A DNA stretch of 35,609 bases from Methanobacteriota archaeon (GCA_012518185.1 JAAYTA010000086.1:1-35609), one strand, 5' to 3'. Counted from the stretch's first letter, positions 7,706 to 16,072 are shown. Made by a program: numbers and translations. Notes: generated by a model not told the origin, from the letters alone.

Positions 7706-8383
7706 TTAGTTCGGACCACGTACATCTCCGCTAGATAGTATATGACCTTCCTCGCCTCGCTCTAGCGCCATATCAAGAATGAGCTCTCTAAGCATCCAAG
7801 TCTCCTCTCTGAACCCTATTTCATCACCAAGATGCAATGCTTCATTCTCCATCTCGGAAGTTACCTTTTTTAGTTCATAAGGATCCCGAGGCCATGCGAT
7901 AGGAGCTCTGTGATCAAGTATTACATGACATAATTCATGCACCACTACTGCGCGCAACATTTCATCATCAAGTTCAAGTGCGCCACGTAGAAATACCACA
8001 TATGTGCGATTGTTGCCCGGTCCTGATGGCCGCACTTCGGCGATAGGGGGCGAAGATCGAGAAAGGATGGGTCGAACATGGAACCTGACATTTCGTTTAT
8101 CCGACGATAATATATCGAATACATCTTTAGGGAGGCGAGCGATTACATCGAGTAATCGTGGAGCTACTGTTTCTTCTATATAATATTCAGGACTGACAGT
8201 CAACCCAGAGAGACCTTCCAGACTCTCATACATCACTCTTTCTTTAAGAAACTCTTCTGCTGCTTCTTTTCCCACAGGAGTGCGATCACGAGTGGCTGGA
8301 GGCCATACGACGGGAGCTGGTTCTAATGCCTCGGCAATTTTACTCTCTAGATCTCCCACTTCAACTTTTGTATGAGCAGACAT
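7706..8383 (-). CDS. Zinc metalloprotease-like protein (HELCH motif)
   Basis: A 225-aa soluble protein of unknown family. A zincin-type motif VVHELCHVILDH is at residues 147-158 (His149, Glu150, His153), preceded by a strand-forming RTYVVFLRGAL and followed by MENEALHLGDEIGF at about 178-191, where an acidic residue could be the third zinc ligand, as in ImmA/IrrE- or M48-like proteins. The first 60 residues are charged and likely helical. No signal peptide or membrane segment is seen. It is divergent from the alpha/beta hydrolase gene. Peptidase activity is plausible but not shown. Confidence 0.65.
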   Translation of the reverse strand: MSAHTKVEVGDLESKIAEALEPAPVVWPPATRDRTPVGKEAAEEFLKERVMYESLEGLSGLTVSPEYYIEETVAPRLLDVIARLPKDVFDILSSDKRNVRFHVRPILSRSSPPIAEVRPSGPGNNRTYVVFLRGALELDDEMLRAVVVHELCHVILDHRAPIAWPRDPYELKKVTSEMENEALHLGDEIGFREETWMLRELILDMALERGEEGHILSSGDVRGPN

Positions 8384-8503
8384 TCTCTACACAATTAATA
8401 GTCAAGGCTTTCATTGATGATAAATTGCTTGGAAATTAGCATGAAATTAGTGAAGGAATGCATAGTACTTTTTGAGGCCTTTCTCCGATCACTATTCAAC
8501 AAA

Positions 8504-8539
8504 CTATATTGCCCTCGTTCTCACACCACATTGTGGTGT
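8504..8539 (+). promoter_or_regulatory. Promoter and 17-bp palindrome ahead of the alpha/beta hydrolase
   Basis: A TATA-like CTATATT (8504-8510) predicts initiation near 8533. Straddling that point is a perfect palindrome, ACACCACA-T-TGTGGTGT (8523-8539), ending 4 bp before the ATG at 8544. This placement fits an operator for a repressor, but the repeat could also form an RNA hairpin covering the weak Shine-Dalgarno-like GGTG. Confidence 0.45.
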
Positions 8540-8543
8540 CATC

Positions 8544-9209
8544 ATGAAAGTTCAGATATTGGACCGCACTGCAGAGATCAGGGTATTCGATGTTATGAAT
8601 ATACCAACCGATGATGATTATGAGAATTTGGCACTAGAGACTTCGCGAGGCACTGTATATTGTCGATATAATCCTTCTACTGGACCGCGCGCGGTAGCTA
8701 TGGTTGGTGGAACAGGTGGAGGTTTTGATTCCCCTGCTCAAGATCTCTATGGGAGACTATTCAATGATTTAGTGGAAAAAGGTATAGGTACGCTCAGAGT
8801 GCAATTTCGGGATCCAAGAGATCTTGAAGAAGCCACTCTTGATTTATTAGCAGGCCTGTCATTTCTTTCTTCTAAGGGCTTTTCACAATTGGGCGTCGTT
8901 GGACATTCATTAGGGGGAGCAGTTGCCGCACAGGCCGCTTTCAATGATTCTAATGTTAGAACTGTTGTGATGCTAGCTACTCAGAGCTATGGCACTGATC
9001 CATTGCCCTTTCTGGCAGATGGTGTTTCAGTACAGGTGATCCATGGACGAGAAGATGATGTAATCCCTTGGCAGTCATCACGACAAGCTCATATGATGGC
9101 TAAGGCGCCTAAAGAATTGGTTTTGTTAGATGGAGCAAGTCATAATTTGGATGAAGCAGCATCGACAGTATATCATGAAGTTTTTACTTGGCTACTCGGT
9201 AATGTATGA
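8544..9209 (+). CDS. Alpha/beta hydrolase (dienelactone hydrolase/esterase type)
   Basis: A 221-aa cytosolic serine hydrolase. The nucleophile elbow GHSLGG lies near residue 120, the acid is in the IHGREDDVIPW segment, and the catalytic His is in LLDGASHNLDEA near the C-terminus; an oxyanion-side MVGGTGGGF loop is near residue 56. The reading frame is open upstream to a TTG at 8472, but the ATG at 8544 gives the usual N-terminal strand (KVQILDRTAEIRVF) and sits directly behind a promoter palindrome, so I prefer it. The substrate is unknown. Confidence 0.82.
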   Translation: MKVQILDRTAEIRVFDVMNIPTDDDYENLALETSRGTVYCRYNPSTGPRAVAMVGGTGGGFDSPAQDLYGRLFNDLVEKGIGTLRVQFRDPRDLEEATLDLLAGLSFLSSKGFSQLGVVGHSLGGAVAAQAAFNDSNVRTVVMLATQSYGTDPLPFLADGVSVQVIHGREDDVIPWQSSRQAHMMAKAPKELVLLDGASHNLDEAASTVYHEVFTWLLGNV

Positions 9210-9339
9210 TGTATTTGTTGGATCTTGGATATCGAGAGATCAGAAAATATGATGGAATATTCAAGCATTTGAGTGATAATTCGAATTGTTATTTTGAACA
9301 CATGCATTATATTATTACCCAAAGGCATAAAGCTCTGAG

Positions 9340-10479
9340 ATGGAATTTCACGGCCTCATGGTATCGCAACGCGTCAGATCTATCAAACCCTCTGGTATAA
9401 GGGCAATGTTTGAGATGGCTACCAAGGATTCTGTTAATCTTGGCCTTGGTGAATTAGATCTTGAGCCACCGAAAGAAGTTATTGATGCGCTCAAGCAAGC
9501 GGCTGATGAGGGACGTAACCGCTATGGTCCAACGAAAGGGATTGATGAGCTTAGATCTGCCGTTGCTAAAAAAGTGTCGAAGTATCGTCAAGATCTCACT
9601 ATGGATAATGTGATGATCACTTGTTCAGGGACACAAGGTACCATTGCCACGTATCAAACATTATTCGATCCCTTGGATGAAATATTAGTTCCCGAGCCAG
9701 GTTTTGTATTATATGAGCCAGATGCGGTTTTAGTGGGTGCTAAACCCGTTCCATATGGTATGACTGAAGAGACATTCATGCCTAATATTGACGACATTAT
9801 GGATGCTATTGGGCCAAAAACAAAGGGATTAGTTGTCAATTCTCCCTCCAATCCAACTGGAGGTATACTTGATCGAGAGACGTTCAAGGCGCTATGCGAC
9901 ATTGCTGATGATCATGACCTTTGGATAATATCTGATGAAGTGTACGAAGATTTTCTGTACGATGGCGGCATACATCACTCCTTTAATGAGCACATCGAGC
10001 GGTCGATAGTGTTAAATTCATTTTCAAAATCTCTAGCGGTGCCCGGATGGCGCCTCGGATACTTGAGTGCGCCAGTAGAACTTATCGATGAAATTACTAA
10101 AATGCAGTACCATCTAGTTGCTGCTCCTCCTACTCCACAGCAATATGCTCTAGCTGCGTCAATGCACATACAACAGCGTTTTCTTGAAGAGATCATACCT
10201 CTATTTGATAGGCGAAGGAAGTTGATGGTTAAATTGCTCAACGAAATCGATGGATTTCATTGCCCGGTGCCAAGAGGTGCATTCTATGCATTCCCATCAT
10301 ATGATATGCCTATATCATCACACGAGCTCGCTCTTGACTTAGCTAAGGCGGGAGTGATCGCGGCACCGGGGACTGCATTTGGTCTAAAGGGAGAAGGCCA
10401 TCTACGATTTTCTTACGCGGCATCTGAAGATAATATTGTAAAAGGTCTGGAGATAGTTAAGAGAGTCGCGGAAGAATGA
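9340..10479 (+). CDS. Class I/II aminotransferase (aspartate aminotransferase-like)
   Basis: A 379-aa PLP enzyme of fold type I. It shows the N-terminal RVRSIKPSGIRAMFEMA, the PLP-phosphate and ring-binding region (NSPSNPTGG, SDEVYEDFLYDG), the Schiff-base lysine in NSFSKSLAVPGWRLGY, and the C-terminal arginine in GHLRFSYA. Archaeal members transfer amino groups among Asp, Glu and aromatic or branched-chain amino acids; the exact substrate cannot be called. An in-frame ATG at 9358 begins MVSQRVRS, the common start of this family, and may be the true start. About 130 bp of AT-rich DNA precede it. Confidence 0.88.
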   Translation: MEFHGLMVSQRVRSIKPSGIRAMFEMATKDSVNLGLGELDLEPPKEVIDALKQAADEGRNRYGPTKGIDELRSAVAKKVSKYRQDLTMDNVMITCSGTQGTIATYQTLFDPLDEILVPEPGFVLYEPDAVLVGAKPVPYGMTEETFMPNIDDIMDAIGPKTKGLVVNSPSNPTGGILDRETFKALCDIADDHDLWIISDEVYEDFLYDGGIHHSFNEHIERSIVLNSFSKSLAVPGWRLGYLSAPVELIDEITKMQYHLVAAPPTPQQYALAASMHIQQRFLEEIIPLFDRRRKLMVKLLNEIDGFHCPVPRGAFYAFPSYDMPISSHELALDLAKAGVIAAPGTAFGLKGEGHLRFSYAASEDNIVKGLEIVKRVAEE

Positions 10480-10517
10480 TTCACAATATGTTAGGCCACT
10501 ATCGTAAGTAATCGGTG

Positions 10518-10596
10518 TTATATACGGGCACATGTATCATTCGTTCTGACTCTGAGATGATTGACATTTTCTCGTGGAGTCTTAACATTAAGGTGA
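10518..10596 (+). promoter_or_regulatory. TATA box and strong Shine-Dalgarno for the 10601 gene
   Basis: A clear box A TTATATAC at 10518-10525 predicts initiation near 10548, leaving a leader of about 50 nt. AAGGTGA (10590-10596) lies 4 nt before ATG 10601 and sets that start. The same AAGGTGA-type ribosome-binding site recurs in front of other genes in this window (L10e, serS). Confidence 0.55.
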
Positions 10597-10600
10597 GCGT

Positions 10601-11167
10601 ATGAAGGGCACATCGAAGACTACTGGATCCGCTGATAAGGATGAAGGGCCGAAGCGGTTGAAGAGAGAAATGGAGGCAGAAGAGCCTCTTTCTCAAGATG
10701 ATGTCGTGATGGATCTCGACATGATCGCCGAGGAAGTGATTTTCGGTAAGAATCCAGCTAGAACTTACGCTCTGCGTGAAGTATGGTATTCCAGTCTTAA
10801 AGAGTTAATATCAGATCCCACCGTGCCTGATGAAGCTCGAGAAGAAGTCATGTTCCTCTCATTGACCAATGCTTTATTAGACATGTTAATGGACGTTGTG
10901 CCCAAAGAAATGGCTCTAACCTTCGCACGCAATCTGGATGATTATCTTGCAGTTACTCTAGTTAATAAGGAATATGATATAGACTTACTCAAGACATTCC
11001 AGGATGAATTCGCCGATGCCATGGGAGATGATTTCCAGTCAGAGGAGCAGCTCATGGAATCCCTCGAATCATTCGAGAATGAATGGTGGGATAACCCTCG
11101 GGATGAACTAAAGGGTAAGAGTCCCAATGAGGCGTTAGAAGAAATGGCTGATAAGCACGAGCTTTAA
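10601..11167 (+). CDS. Hypothetical acidic protein
   Basis: A 188-aa soluble protein I do not recognise. The first 30 residues are charged and probably disordered. The rest looks all-helical and acidic, with many Asp and Glu, a LTNALLDMLMDVVPKEMALT hydrophobic helix in the middle, and a conserved-looking ENEWWDNPRDELKGKSPNEALEEM motif near the end, like a small adaptor or SEC-C-adjacent helical domain. No Cys, catalytic motif or membrane segment is present. It lies 22 bp before an MFS transporter gene and is probably co-transcribed with it. Confidence 0.72.
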   Translation: MKGTSKTTGSADKDEGPKRLKREMEAEEPLSQDDVVMDLDMIAEEVIFGKNPARTYALREVWYSSLKELISDPTVPDEAREEVMFLSLTNALLDMLMDVVPKEMALTFARNLDDYLAVTLVNKEYDIDLLKTFQDEFADAMGDDFQSEEQLMESLESFENEWWDNPRDELKGKSPNEALEEMADKHEL

Positions 11168-11189
11168 ATCTCCTAGAGTGATGTGACGG

Positions 11190-12374
11190 ATGAAAGCACC
11201 TCCGCGATCAATATTGGTGCTATCGATCGCATCATTTTTTTCTATGATGGGGATGAGTATAGTCTCCCCCGTCATTCCTGATTATGCTATTAGCTTTGGC
11301 GTACCATTTGCACTAGCTGGACTCTTGATATCGGGGTTTGGACTAGCGCGTTTGTTTGTGGATCTACCCGCAGGCATGTTATCGGAGCGATTCGGAGCTC
11401 GGCGCTTCATGCTTTTAGGTCTGGCTATAATAGCAATATCATCTCTCATAGCTGGATTTGCTGGCAACTATAGCGTACTATTAGCGGCTAGGATTTTAGA
11501 AGGTGCTGGCTCGGCAATATACATGACAACATCGCTTACTGCGGTGACAAAATTATCACCAGTAGAGAATCGAGGGATCAATCTTAGTCTGTACATGAGT
11601 ATGTTCTTGGTAGGAACGATGATTGGGCCGGTGGTGGGAGGGTTTGCTGCAGAACATTTTGGTTTAGGCGCTCCCTTCACTGTATATGGCATATTCGCAT
11701 CGATATCCTTCATACTAGTGTGGAAAACTATTGGGCGAGATGAGGTCAGTGATCCTACATCTGATATTCATTTGAGAAAACTATTCGGCCTATTACGTAA
11801 CTATGATATTCTCAGCATAAACTTAGCTAATATATGCGTATTTATTGCAAGGCAAGGTGTACTCAACACGCTAGTCCCACTATATGCACGCATGAATCTT
11901 GGAATGGCACTTAGTGAATTAGGAGTGGTTTTATCCATTGCAGCGCTGGGGAATCTAATAACCATTTTATTAGCTGGCATGATGACCGATCGATATGGTC
12001 GAAAACCATTCTTCCTGGCTGGTCTTGGAGTAACTGCTCTCTTTGTAGCATTAATACCATTCACTTCCAATATCATTCAACTTGCAATTGTTATCGCCGG
12101 ATTGAGTCTATCACTCGGTTTAGCCGGCCCGATGGCCGCTTGGCTTACTGATGTAACTCCACCCGGTGAAATGGGAGGATCTATGGGACTATTTCGGACA
12201 ATGGGTGACTTTGGTTATGTCGTGGGACCAGTAGTATTAGCAGCTCTTGCTGGAACTGTTGGTTCAGTAGCATCCATGCCATTCATCTTGGCAGCTGTAA
12301 TTGTCGTACTGCTAACGCTTCCTCTTATTCGTACTAGTGATCCAGCTGCAGCAAGGATTGCTAAGGGAACATGA
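11190..12374 (+). CDS. Major facilitator superfamily transporter (12 TM)
   Basis: A 394-aa inner-membrane carrier with about twelve hydrophobic segments. The loop 2-3 signature of the superfamily is present as LPAGMLSERFGARR (about 62-75), and its repeat in the second half as GMMTDRYGRKP (about 262-272). GPVVGGFAAEHFG after helix 4-5 is like the antiporter motif C of drug/proton exporters, so an efflux role is more likely than uptake; the substrate is unknown. It follows the acidic unknown protein by 22 bp. After the stop, AGCCG...CGGCT at about 12374-12394 can form a short hairpin. Confidence 0.87.
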   Translation: MKAPPRSILVLSIASFFSMMGMSIVSPVIPDYAISFGVPFALAGLLISGFGLARLFVDLPAGMLSERFGARRFMLLGLAIIAISSLIAGFAGNYSVLLAARILEGAGSAIYMTTSLTAVTKLSPVENRGINLSLYMSMFLVGTMIGPVVGGFAAEHFGLGAPFTVYGIFASISFILVWKTIGRDEVSDPTSDIHLRKLFGLLRNYDILSINLANICVFIARQGVLNTLVPLYARMNLGMALSELGVVLSIAALGNLITILLAGMMTDRYGRKPFFLAGLGVTALFVALIPFTSNIIQLAIVIAGLSLSLGLAGPMAAWLTDVTPPGEMGGSMGLFRTMGDFGYVVGPVVLAALAGTVGSVASMPFILAAVIVVLLTLPLIRTSDPAAARIAKGT

Positions 12375-12424
12375 GCCGACGACTTACGCCGGCTGAGCGT
12401 AAAACACGAATTATGTAATATTGT

Positions 12425-12811
12425 TTAGAGTGTTTTCAGTAACTCTTCTTCTCTCTGAGATCTAGCTCTACGACGATCATCAGAGTGATTCCACAAATGC
12501 TTACTCCACTGTGGTCGGAAGTCCTTCATACGACGAGCTTGATTAGCTACAACTTTCTTAGAGCGACTATACCAATCGACTTCCTCTTTAGTGTATCTTC
12601 TATCTCCTCTTGGCTTGGACAATGCGTATTGGCGCACGTCACATAGCATGATCTCCCAGGCGTCCTCTGCAGGAGATCTCTGCAGGAAGTCCCGAAGCCT
12701 TCCGACTTCTTGGACATAATGGTTCATGGCATGAGAAGAATCTTCGAATACTCTCCAGTCCACGATACGACCATTTAGGGTAGTGACTACCGCACTTCTG
12801 TCATCAGACAT
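12425..12811 (-). CDS. Hypothetical basic protein
   Basis: A 128-aa protein I do not recognise. It has a short strand-rich N-terminus (AVVTTLNGRIVDWRVFED), a helical middle (HAMNHYVQEVGRLRDFLQR), and a very basic C-terminal third rich in Arg, Lys and Trp, ending RRRARSQREEELL. The basic tail suggests nucleic-acid binding, which is inference. There is no membrane segment or Cys cluster. It is separated by about 120 bp from the next minus-strand gene, and a clear operon cannot be claimed. Confidence 0.6.
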   Translation of the reverse strand: MSDDRSAVVTTLNGRIVDWRVFEDSSHAMNHYVQEVGRLRDFLQRSPAEDAWEIMLCDVRQYALSKPRGDRRYTKEEVDWYSRSKKVVANQARRMKDFRPQWSKHLWNHSDDRRRARSQREEELLKTL

Positions 12812-12933
12812 TACTCTATCACCATCTTCAGAAGTCCTTTAGGCTATTTTGAGTACCTTTCCTATTTCAATGTTTTCTATAGTCTTCTAAAGAGGTTAGA
12901 TATTGTTTATACTGAATAGAGAATGTATAGTAC

Positions 12934-13266
12934 TTATCTGCGACGAGACCTGTTACAACTCGGATCTAATATATTTATTTCATCTTTCTTGACTTGCTCT
13001 CTCTCGCTTTCAGTAGATATAATACAATAATCGAACCAGCATTTTCTCTTTGATAAGACGTGTCTGATACATACGTTCTCTTCATCTTCAGATATATGAT
13101 GCATTAGACGATCTTTTAGCTTACCTTGATCGATATAGATTATAATTGGCGACTCGGACAGACTTTTGAATCTTGAGATCCTGTAGACGCCTTCCGCTTC
13201 ATCGGGGAGATTACTAATATCCAATCTATCGAGTTCGAAGCTCCCGGACCACTCCATATTAGACAT
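12934..13266 (-). CDS. Small protein, possible degenerate GIY-YIG domain
   Basis: A 110-aa protein. Residues about 26-60 read GVYRI...IIIYIDQGKLKDRLMHH, which parallels the GIY-YIG nuclease order GVY-(n)-YIGQ-x-RL-x2-H, with YIG changed to YID. If the homology is real, the loss of the second Gly and a weak later acidic residue make catalysis doubtful. The tail (about 85-110) is charged and ends in an Arg-rich CNRSRRR. The assignment is weak and needs a profile search; otherwise it is a hypothetical protein. Confidence 0.5.
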   Translation of the reverse strand: MSNMEWSGSFELDRLDISNLPDEAEGVYRISRFKSLSESPIIIYIDQGKLKDRLMHHISEDEENVCIRHVLSKRKCWFDYCIISTESEREQVKKDEINILDPSCNRSRRR

Positions 13267-13466
13267 ATTGAATCAATAGAATCTACATCATTTAGTTTTT
13301 ACAACATTAACGAATTCTTAATACGATATTATACATAATGTCGAATGAGTCATTAGAGAATATTTCCGACATCGAATATAGAGAATTGATTGTCTTGAGA
13401 TAGAATCCAGATGAATAATGTTGAGACTTGCAAAGCGTTTAATCAGCAGACGTTTATGGCCGGGCG

Positions 13467-14390
13467 ATGCCCGTCGTATCCGCTCCTGGCAAAATGATAT
13501 TGTTGGGAGAGCATGCAGTCGTATTTGGAAAACCAGCTATAGCTATTGGCATCGACATGCGTATGACGTGCACGGTTGTGGAAGCAGGTCAGAATATGGT
13601 GAATGGTCATCCTCTTGATGATCGATATCATAGCTATCTTGCGACTGCTATCAAAGAGTATTGGGTGGGTGAGCCTTTAGATATAACTCTGGAATCTGAT
13701 ATACCATCAGGATCTGGATTGGGATCTTCAGCTGCTCTTGTAGTATCATTACTCGGCGCCATGGCAGTTATGCGCGGAGGAATCGATGAAGAGGCTATAG
13801 CAAAAGCAGCATTTGATGTGGAATCAACTGTTCAGGGAAGGGCCAGCCCTCTTGATACTTCAACCAGTGCTCATGGACAGGGCGTATTCATAGATTCAGT
13901 TCCTGGGGATCAATTACTATGGCATGTGGAAAAGGACTCGCGACAGTGGTATGTACATCATTGTGCCGTTCCTGACTTGACGTTTGTGGTAGGTTTTACC
14001 GGCATACGTGCTCCGACTGGTCCTTTGGTAGCTAAAGTAAAAAGATTTTTTGATAGGACTCGATTTGCTAGAGATATAATAGATGAAATTGGAACCATCA
14101 CTGAAGACGGAGCAAAATGTCTGCAGAATCGAGATACAGTCTCATTGGGCGAGCTAATGACGAGAGATCATAATCTCTTAACCATATTGGGAGTGTCGTC
14201 TCCAGAATTGCAGAGGTTGGTTGATGCATCGATGCCGTATTCTTATGGAGCTAAACTAACTGGAGCAGGGGGAGGAGGTAGTATGATCGCACTTACTGAT
14301 AATCCAGAGAAAGTGGCTGAAGTTATTTCGCGAAGGGGAGGAATTCCTTACGTTGTCAGAACAGACGTGGACGGCGTGAGAGAAGAGTAG
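13467..14390 (+). CDS. mvk: Mevalonate kinase
   Basis: A 307-aa GHMP-family kinase that phosphorylates mevalonate with ATP in archaeal isoprenoid synthesis. The three family motifs are intact: APGKMILLGEHAVV (6-19), the ATP-loop PSGSGLGSSAA (80-90), and KLTGAGGGG near residue 265. The catalytic Asp is in SPLDTSTSAHG (Asp130), as in true mevalonate kinases. The start ATG 13467 puts the APGK motif at the expected place. A weak TTTAATC element about 27 bp upstream would make the mRNA leaderless. It converges on the tes-fdx-ggr lipid operon, so precursor supply and membrane-lipid finishing lie side by side. The gene ends in TAG. Confidence 0.93.
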   Translation: MPVVSAPGKMILLGEHAVVFGKPAIAIGIDMRMTCTVVEAGQNMVNGHPLDDRYHSYLATAIKEYWVGEPLDITLESDIPSGSGLGSSAALVVSLLGAMAVMRGGIDEEAIAKAAFDVESTVQGRASPLDTSTSAHGQGVFIDSVPGDQLLWHVEKDSRQWYVHHCAVPDLTFVVGFTGIRAPTGPLVAKVKRFFDRTRFARDIIDEIGTITEDGAKCLQNRDTVSLGELMTRDHNLLTILGVSSPELQRLVDASMPYSYGAKLTGAGGGGSMIALTDNPEKVAEVISRRGGIPYVVRTDVDGVREE

Positions 14391-14523
14391 ACAATCGAGC
14401 ATGATAGTTCGACTTGTCATAATATTTTGATTGAATTTTGATACATTAGTGATATATACTTGAGGCGTTTATCTCTAGTTGGATGATATATCCAATATTG
14501 ATGTATTGCTAAATATCATCAAT

Positions 14524-14632
14524 GGCTCATTGGGTCCGTCCGGGCCGGAATAACATGTAGACCTATCTGACAACTGCATGAATCATAATCTCCTCTTCCT
14601 CCTTCCATAGCTGTCATGGACGGACTCGAGCC
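14524..14632 (+). ncRNA. Putative structured RNA with a 15-bp closing stem
   Basis: The gap between the convergent mvk and ggr genes (14391-14709) has no ORF but a striking structure. GGCTC 14524-14528 pairs with GAGCC 14628-14632, and GGGTCCGTCC 14532-14541 with GGACGGACTC 14618-14627, with only ATT 14529-14531 unpaired. An inner hairpin is CATGTAG 14554-14560 with CTGCATG 14574-14580. Each of the last two stems contains one G-U pair that works only in the + strand RNA. A C/T-rich single-stranded region (about 14589-14606) follows, and TAATTATTTT after 14632 could terminate transcription. No known family was recognised. Confidence 0.5.
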
Positions 14633-14670
14633 TAATTATTTTCGTATAGATCTAATAATCGTATATATTT

Positions 14671-14699
14671 GAAAAATAGGAAAAGTGGGGCCGAGGCCC
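14671..14699 (-). terminator. Terminator of the tes-fdx-ggr operon
   Basis: Read on the minus strand just after the ggr stop, a GGGC-loop-GCCC hairpin (14688-14699) is followed by a T-rich tract, ACTTTTCCTATTTTTC (14671-14686). U-tracts terminate archaeal transcription, and the hairpin may help. Confidence 0.6.
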
Positions 14700-14709
14700 T
14701 ATTGGGATT

Positions 14710-15903
14710 TTAGATAAGATCTTCGAACTCTTTTACGAGCTCGGGATAAGTCTCTCTGACGGCAGCTAGTAAAGTACCTACGGTGATACGCTCTAAGGTA
14801 ACTTTACTCACTGCTTCTGTGAGCTTATCTAATGTCTCATCGGGGAGGCTGATAAGTTTTTCCTTAGCCATCCAATCTCGCCACAGAGTGTTCTCTAACT
14901 TATCTCTCCAATCATCTTCGTATTCCTGAAGTACTTGCTGAGAGAAATCATTGGATTTTACGGCCTTTGCTAATACTTTGCCAGCATACATGCCTGCATA
15001 GCAACCATTAGCGATACCTCCACCTGTGATCGGATCGATCATGCGTGCCGCATCGCCTACTAAGAGTAGATTATCCATTGTTACTGAATCTAGAGGTGGG
15101 CATACAGATACGGCTCCAGCTACTGCTTCTAATGGCTGCGCATTCTTGAAGCGAGAGTCGCTAGCGATCCATCTATCAAGATATTCTTTTACTTCGCCAG
15201 GCTTTTTCAGTTTGGTTAGACTAACTCCAAGACCCACGTTGGCAGTATTCTCATCCTTGGGGAAGATCCAAGCATATCCTCCTGGAGCAACAGATCCTAG
15301 GCGGAATTCGGTGAAGTCTGGATCATAATCTATGTTAGTAAGTCTGTACTGATAGCAAGTGATTATATCAGTCGTCTTAAGAGAAGTATCGATACCGGCC
15401 CAACGTCCTACTTGTGATTCAAAACCATCGGCACCAACTACGCATCCTGCTCTAATTTCTAGGGGCTCTCCATGACTGACAGCATTTACACCAACGATCT
15501 TACCATCTTCCATGATAAGCGAAGTAGCTGCAGTCTTCAGCATTATTTTGGCCCCTGCTTCTGCCGCATCCCTTGCTAGAGCCTTATCGAAGAATACACG
15601 ATCCACGACGAAGCCCACTTCGTTGCCAGCCTTACTCTCATCTAGCGTGACATAATGCTCTCCAGATGGAGATACAATCTTGGCACCTTTCACCGATCTA
15701 GCTAACCACTTGGGATCGACTTCTACACCTACGCGCTCTAACCATGATCGAGATATACCCTCACCGCAGCGGATGGGAGAACCAATCTCTGGTCTCTTCT
15801 CTATCATGATAACGTCTGCCCCTCCGAGAGCAGCCCACTTAGCAGTCATAGATCCAGCAGGACCTGCTCCCACTACCACGACATCGCAATTCAGCGTTCT
15901 CAT
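14710..15903 (-). CDS. Geranylgeranyl reductase family protein (digeranylgeranylglycerophospholipid reductase)
   Basis: A 397-aa FAD-dependent enzyme that hydrogenates the geranylgeranyl chains of archaeal ether lipids. The FAD Rossmann motif VVGAGPAG is at about 11-17, the family's RCGEGIS at 45-51 (Cys46 is the conserved active-site Cys), and the second FAD motif GDAARMIDPITGGGI near residue 285. It is the last gene of the operon; its ATG follows the ferredoxin stop after one base. In Methanosarcina acetivorans the equivalent enzyme needs the ferredoxin encoded beside it for full chain saturation, which fits the order here. A hairpin and T-tract terminator follows. Confidence 0.92.
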   Translation of the reverse strand: MRTLNCDVVVVGAGPAGSMTAKWAALGGADVIMIEKRPEIGSPIRCGEGISRSWLERVGVEVDPKWLARSVKGAKIVSPSGEHYVTLDESKAGNEVGFVVDRVFFDKALARDAAEAGAKIMLKTAATSLIMEDGKIVGVNAVSHGEPLEIRAGCVVGADGFESQVGRWAGIDTSLKTTDIITCYQYRLTNIDYDPDFTEFRLGSVAPGGYAWIFPKDENTANVGLGVSLTKLKKPGEVKEYLDRWIASDSRFKNAQPLEAVAGAVSVCPPLDSVTMDNLLLVGDAARMIDPITGGGIANGCYAGMYAGKVLAKAVKSNDFSQQVLQEYEDDWRDKLENTLWRDWMAKEKLISLPDETLDKLTEAVSKVTLERITVGTLLAAVRETYPELVKEFEDLI

Positions 15904-15904
15904 C

Positions 15905-16072
15905 TCACCCCTCCTCGCTTATAGCGCCCGCGGGGCACAGTCTTATACAGCGTTTGCAACGGTTGCACGCGTCTCCAAATTCAAGGACAAAGTCGTTCAT
16001 GAATATGGCATTCTGGGGGCAAGAACCTACGCATGCTCCACAATGGTGACATCTTTCTGCAGATACTTTCAT
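15905..16072 (-). CDS. Small 2[4Fe-4S] ferredoxin of the lipid operon
   Basis: A 55-aa ferredoxin with two classic clusters, CHHCGACVGSCP and CNRCKRCIRLCP (each Cx2Cx2Cx3CP). The ATG at 16072 is preceded by AAGGTGAT at the correct distance, so I choose it over a much longer open frame that runs back through the tes gene in another frame. It sits between the tetraether lipid synthase and geranylgeranyl reductase genes and probably passes low-potential electrons to geranylgeranyl reductase and perhaps to the radical SAM enzyme. The gene overlaps neither neighbour: 10 bp separate it from tes and 1 bp from ggr. Confidence 0.9.
   Translation of the reverse strand: MKVSAERCHHCGACVGSCPQNAIFMNDFVLEFGDACNRCKRCIRLCPAGAISEEG

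Noticed and set aside
9206-9400. A 64-aa open frame between the hydrolase and the aminotransferase
   Set aside because: It runs into the aminotransferase in another frame, has no ribosome-binding site and no recognisable features.
13338-13403. A 21-codon open frame (MSNESLENISD...) between the GIY-YIG-like gene and mevalonate kinase
   Set aside because: Too short to judge, with no clear ribosome-binding site or similarity; could be chance in AT-rich DNA.
14388-14444. TAG stop of mevalonate kinase as a pyrrolysine codon
   Set aside because: The protein is already full length with its last motif complete, and readthrough would add only a short tail; no local evidence of UAG decoding.
14529-14600. 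C/D-box guide RNA in the mvk-ggr gap, suggested by CTGA and a TGATGA-like sequence on the opposite strand
   Set aside because: The boxes are on different strands or wrongly spaced, so no kink-turn pair forms.
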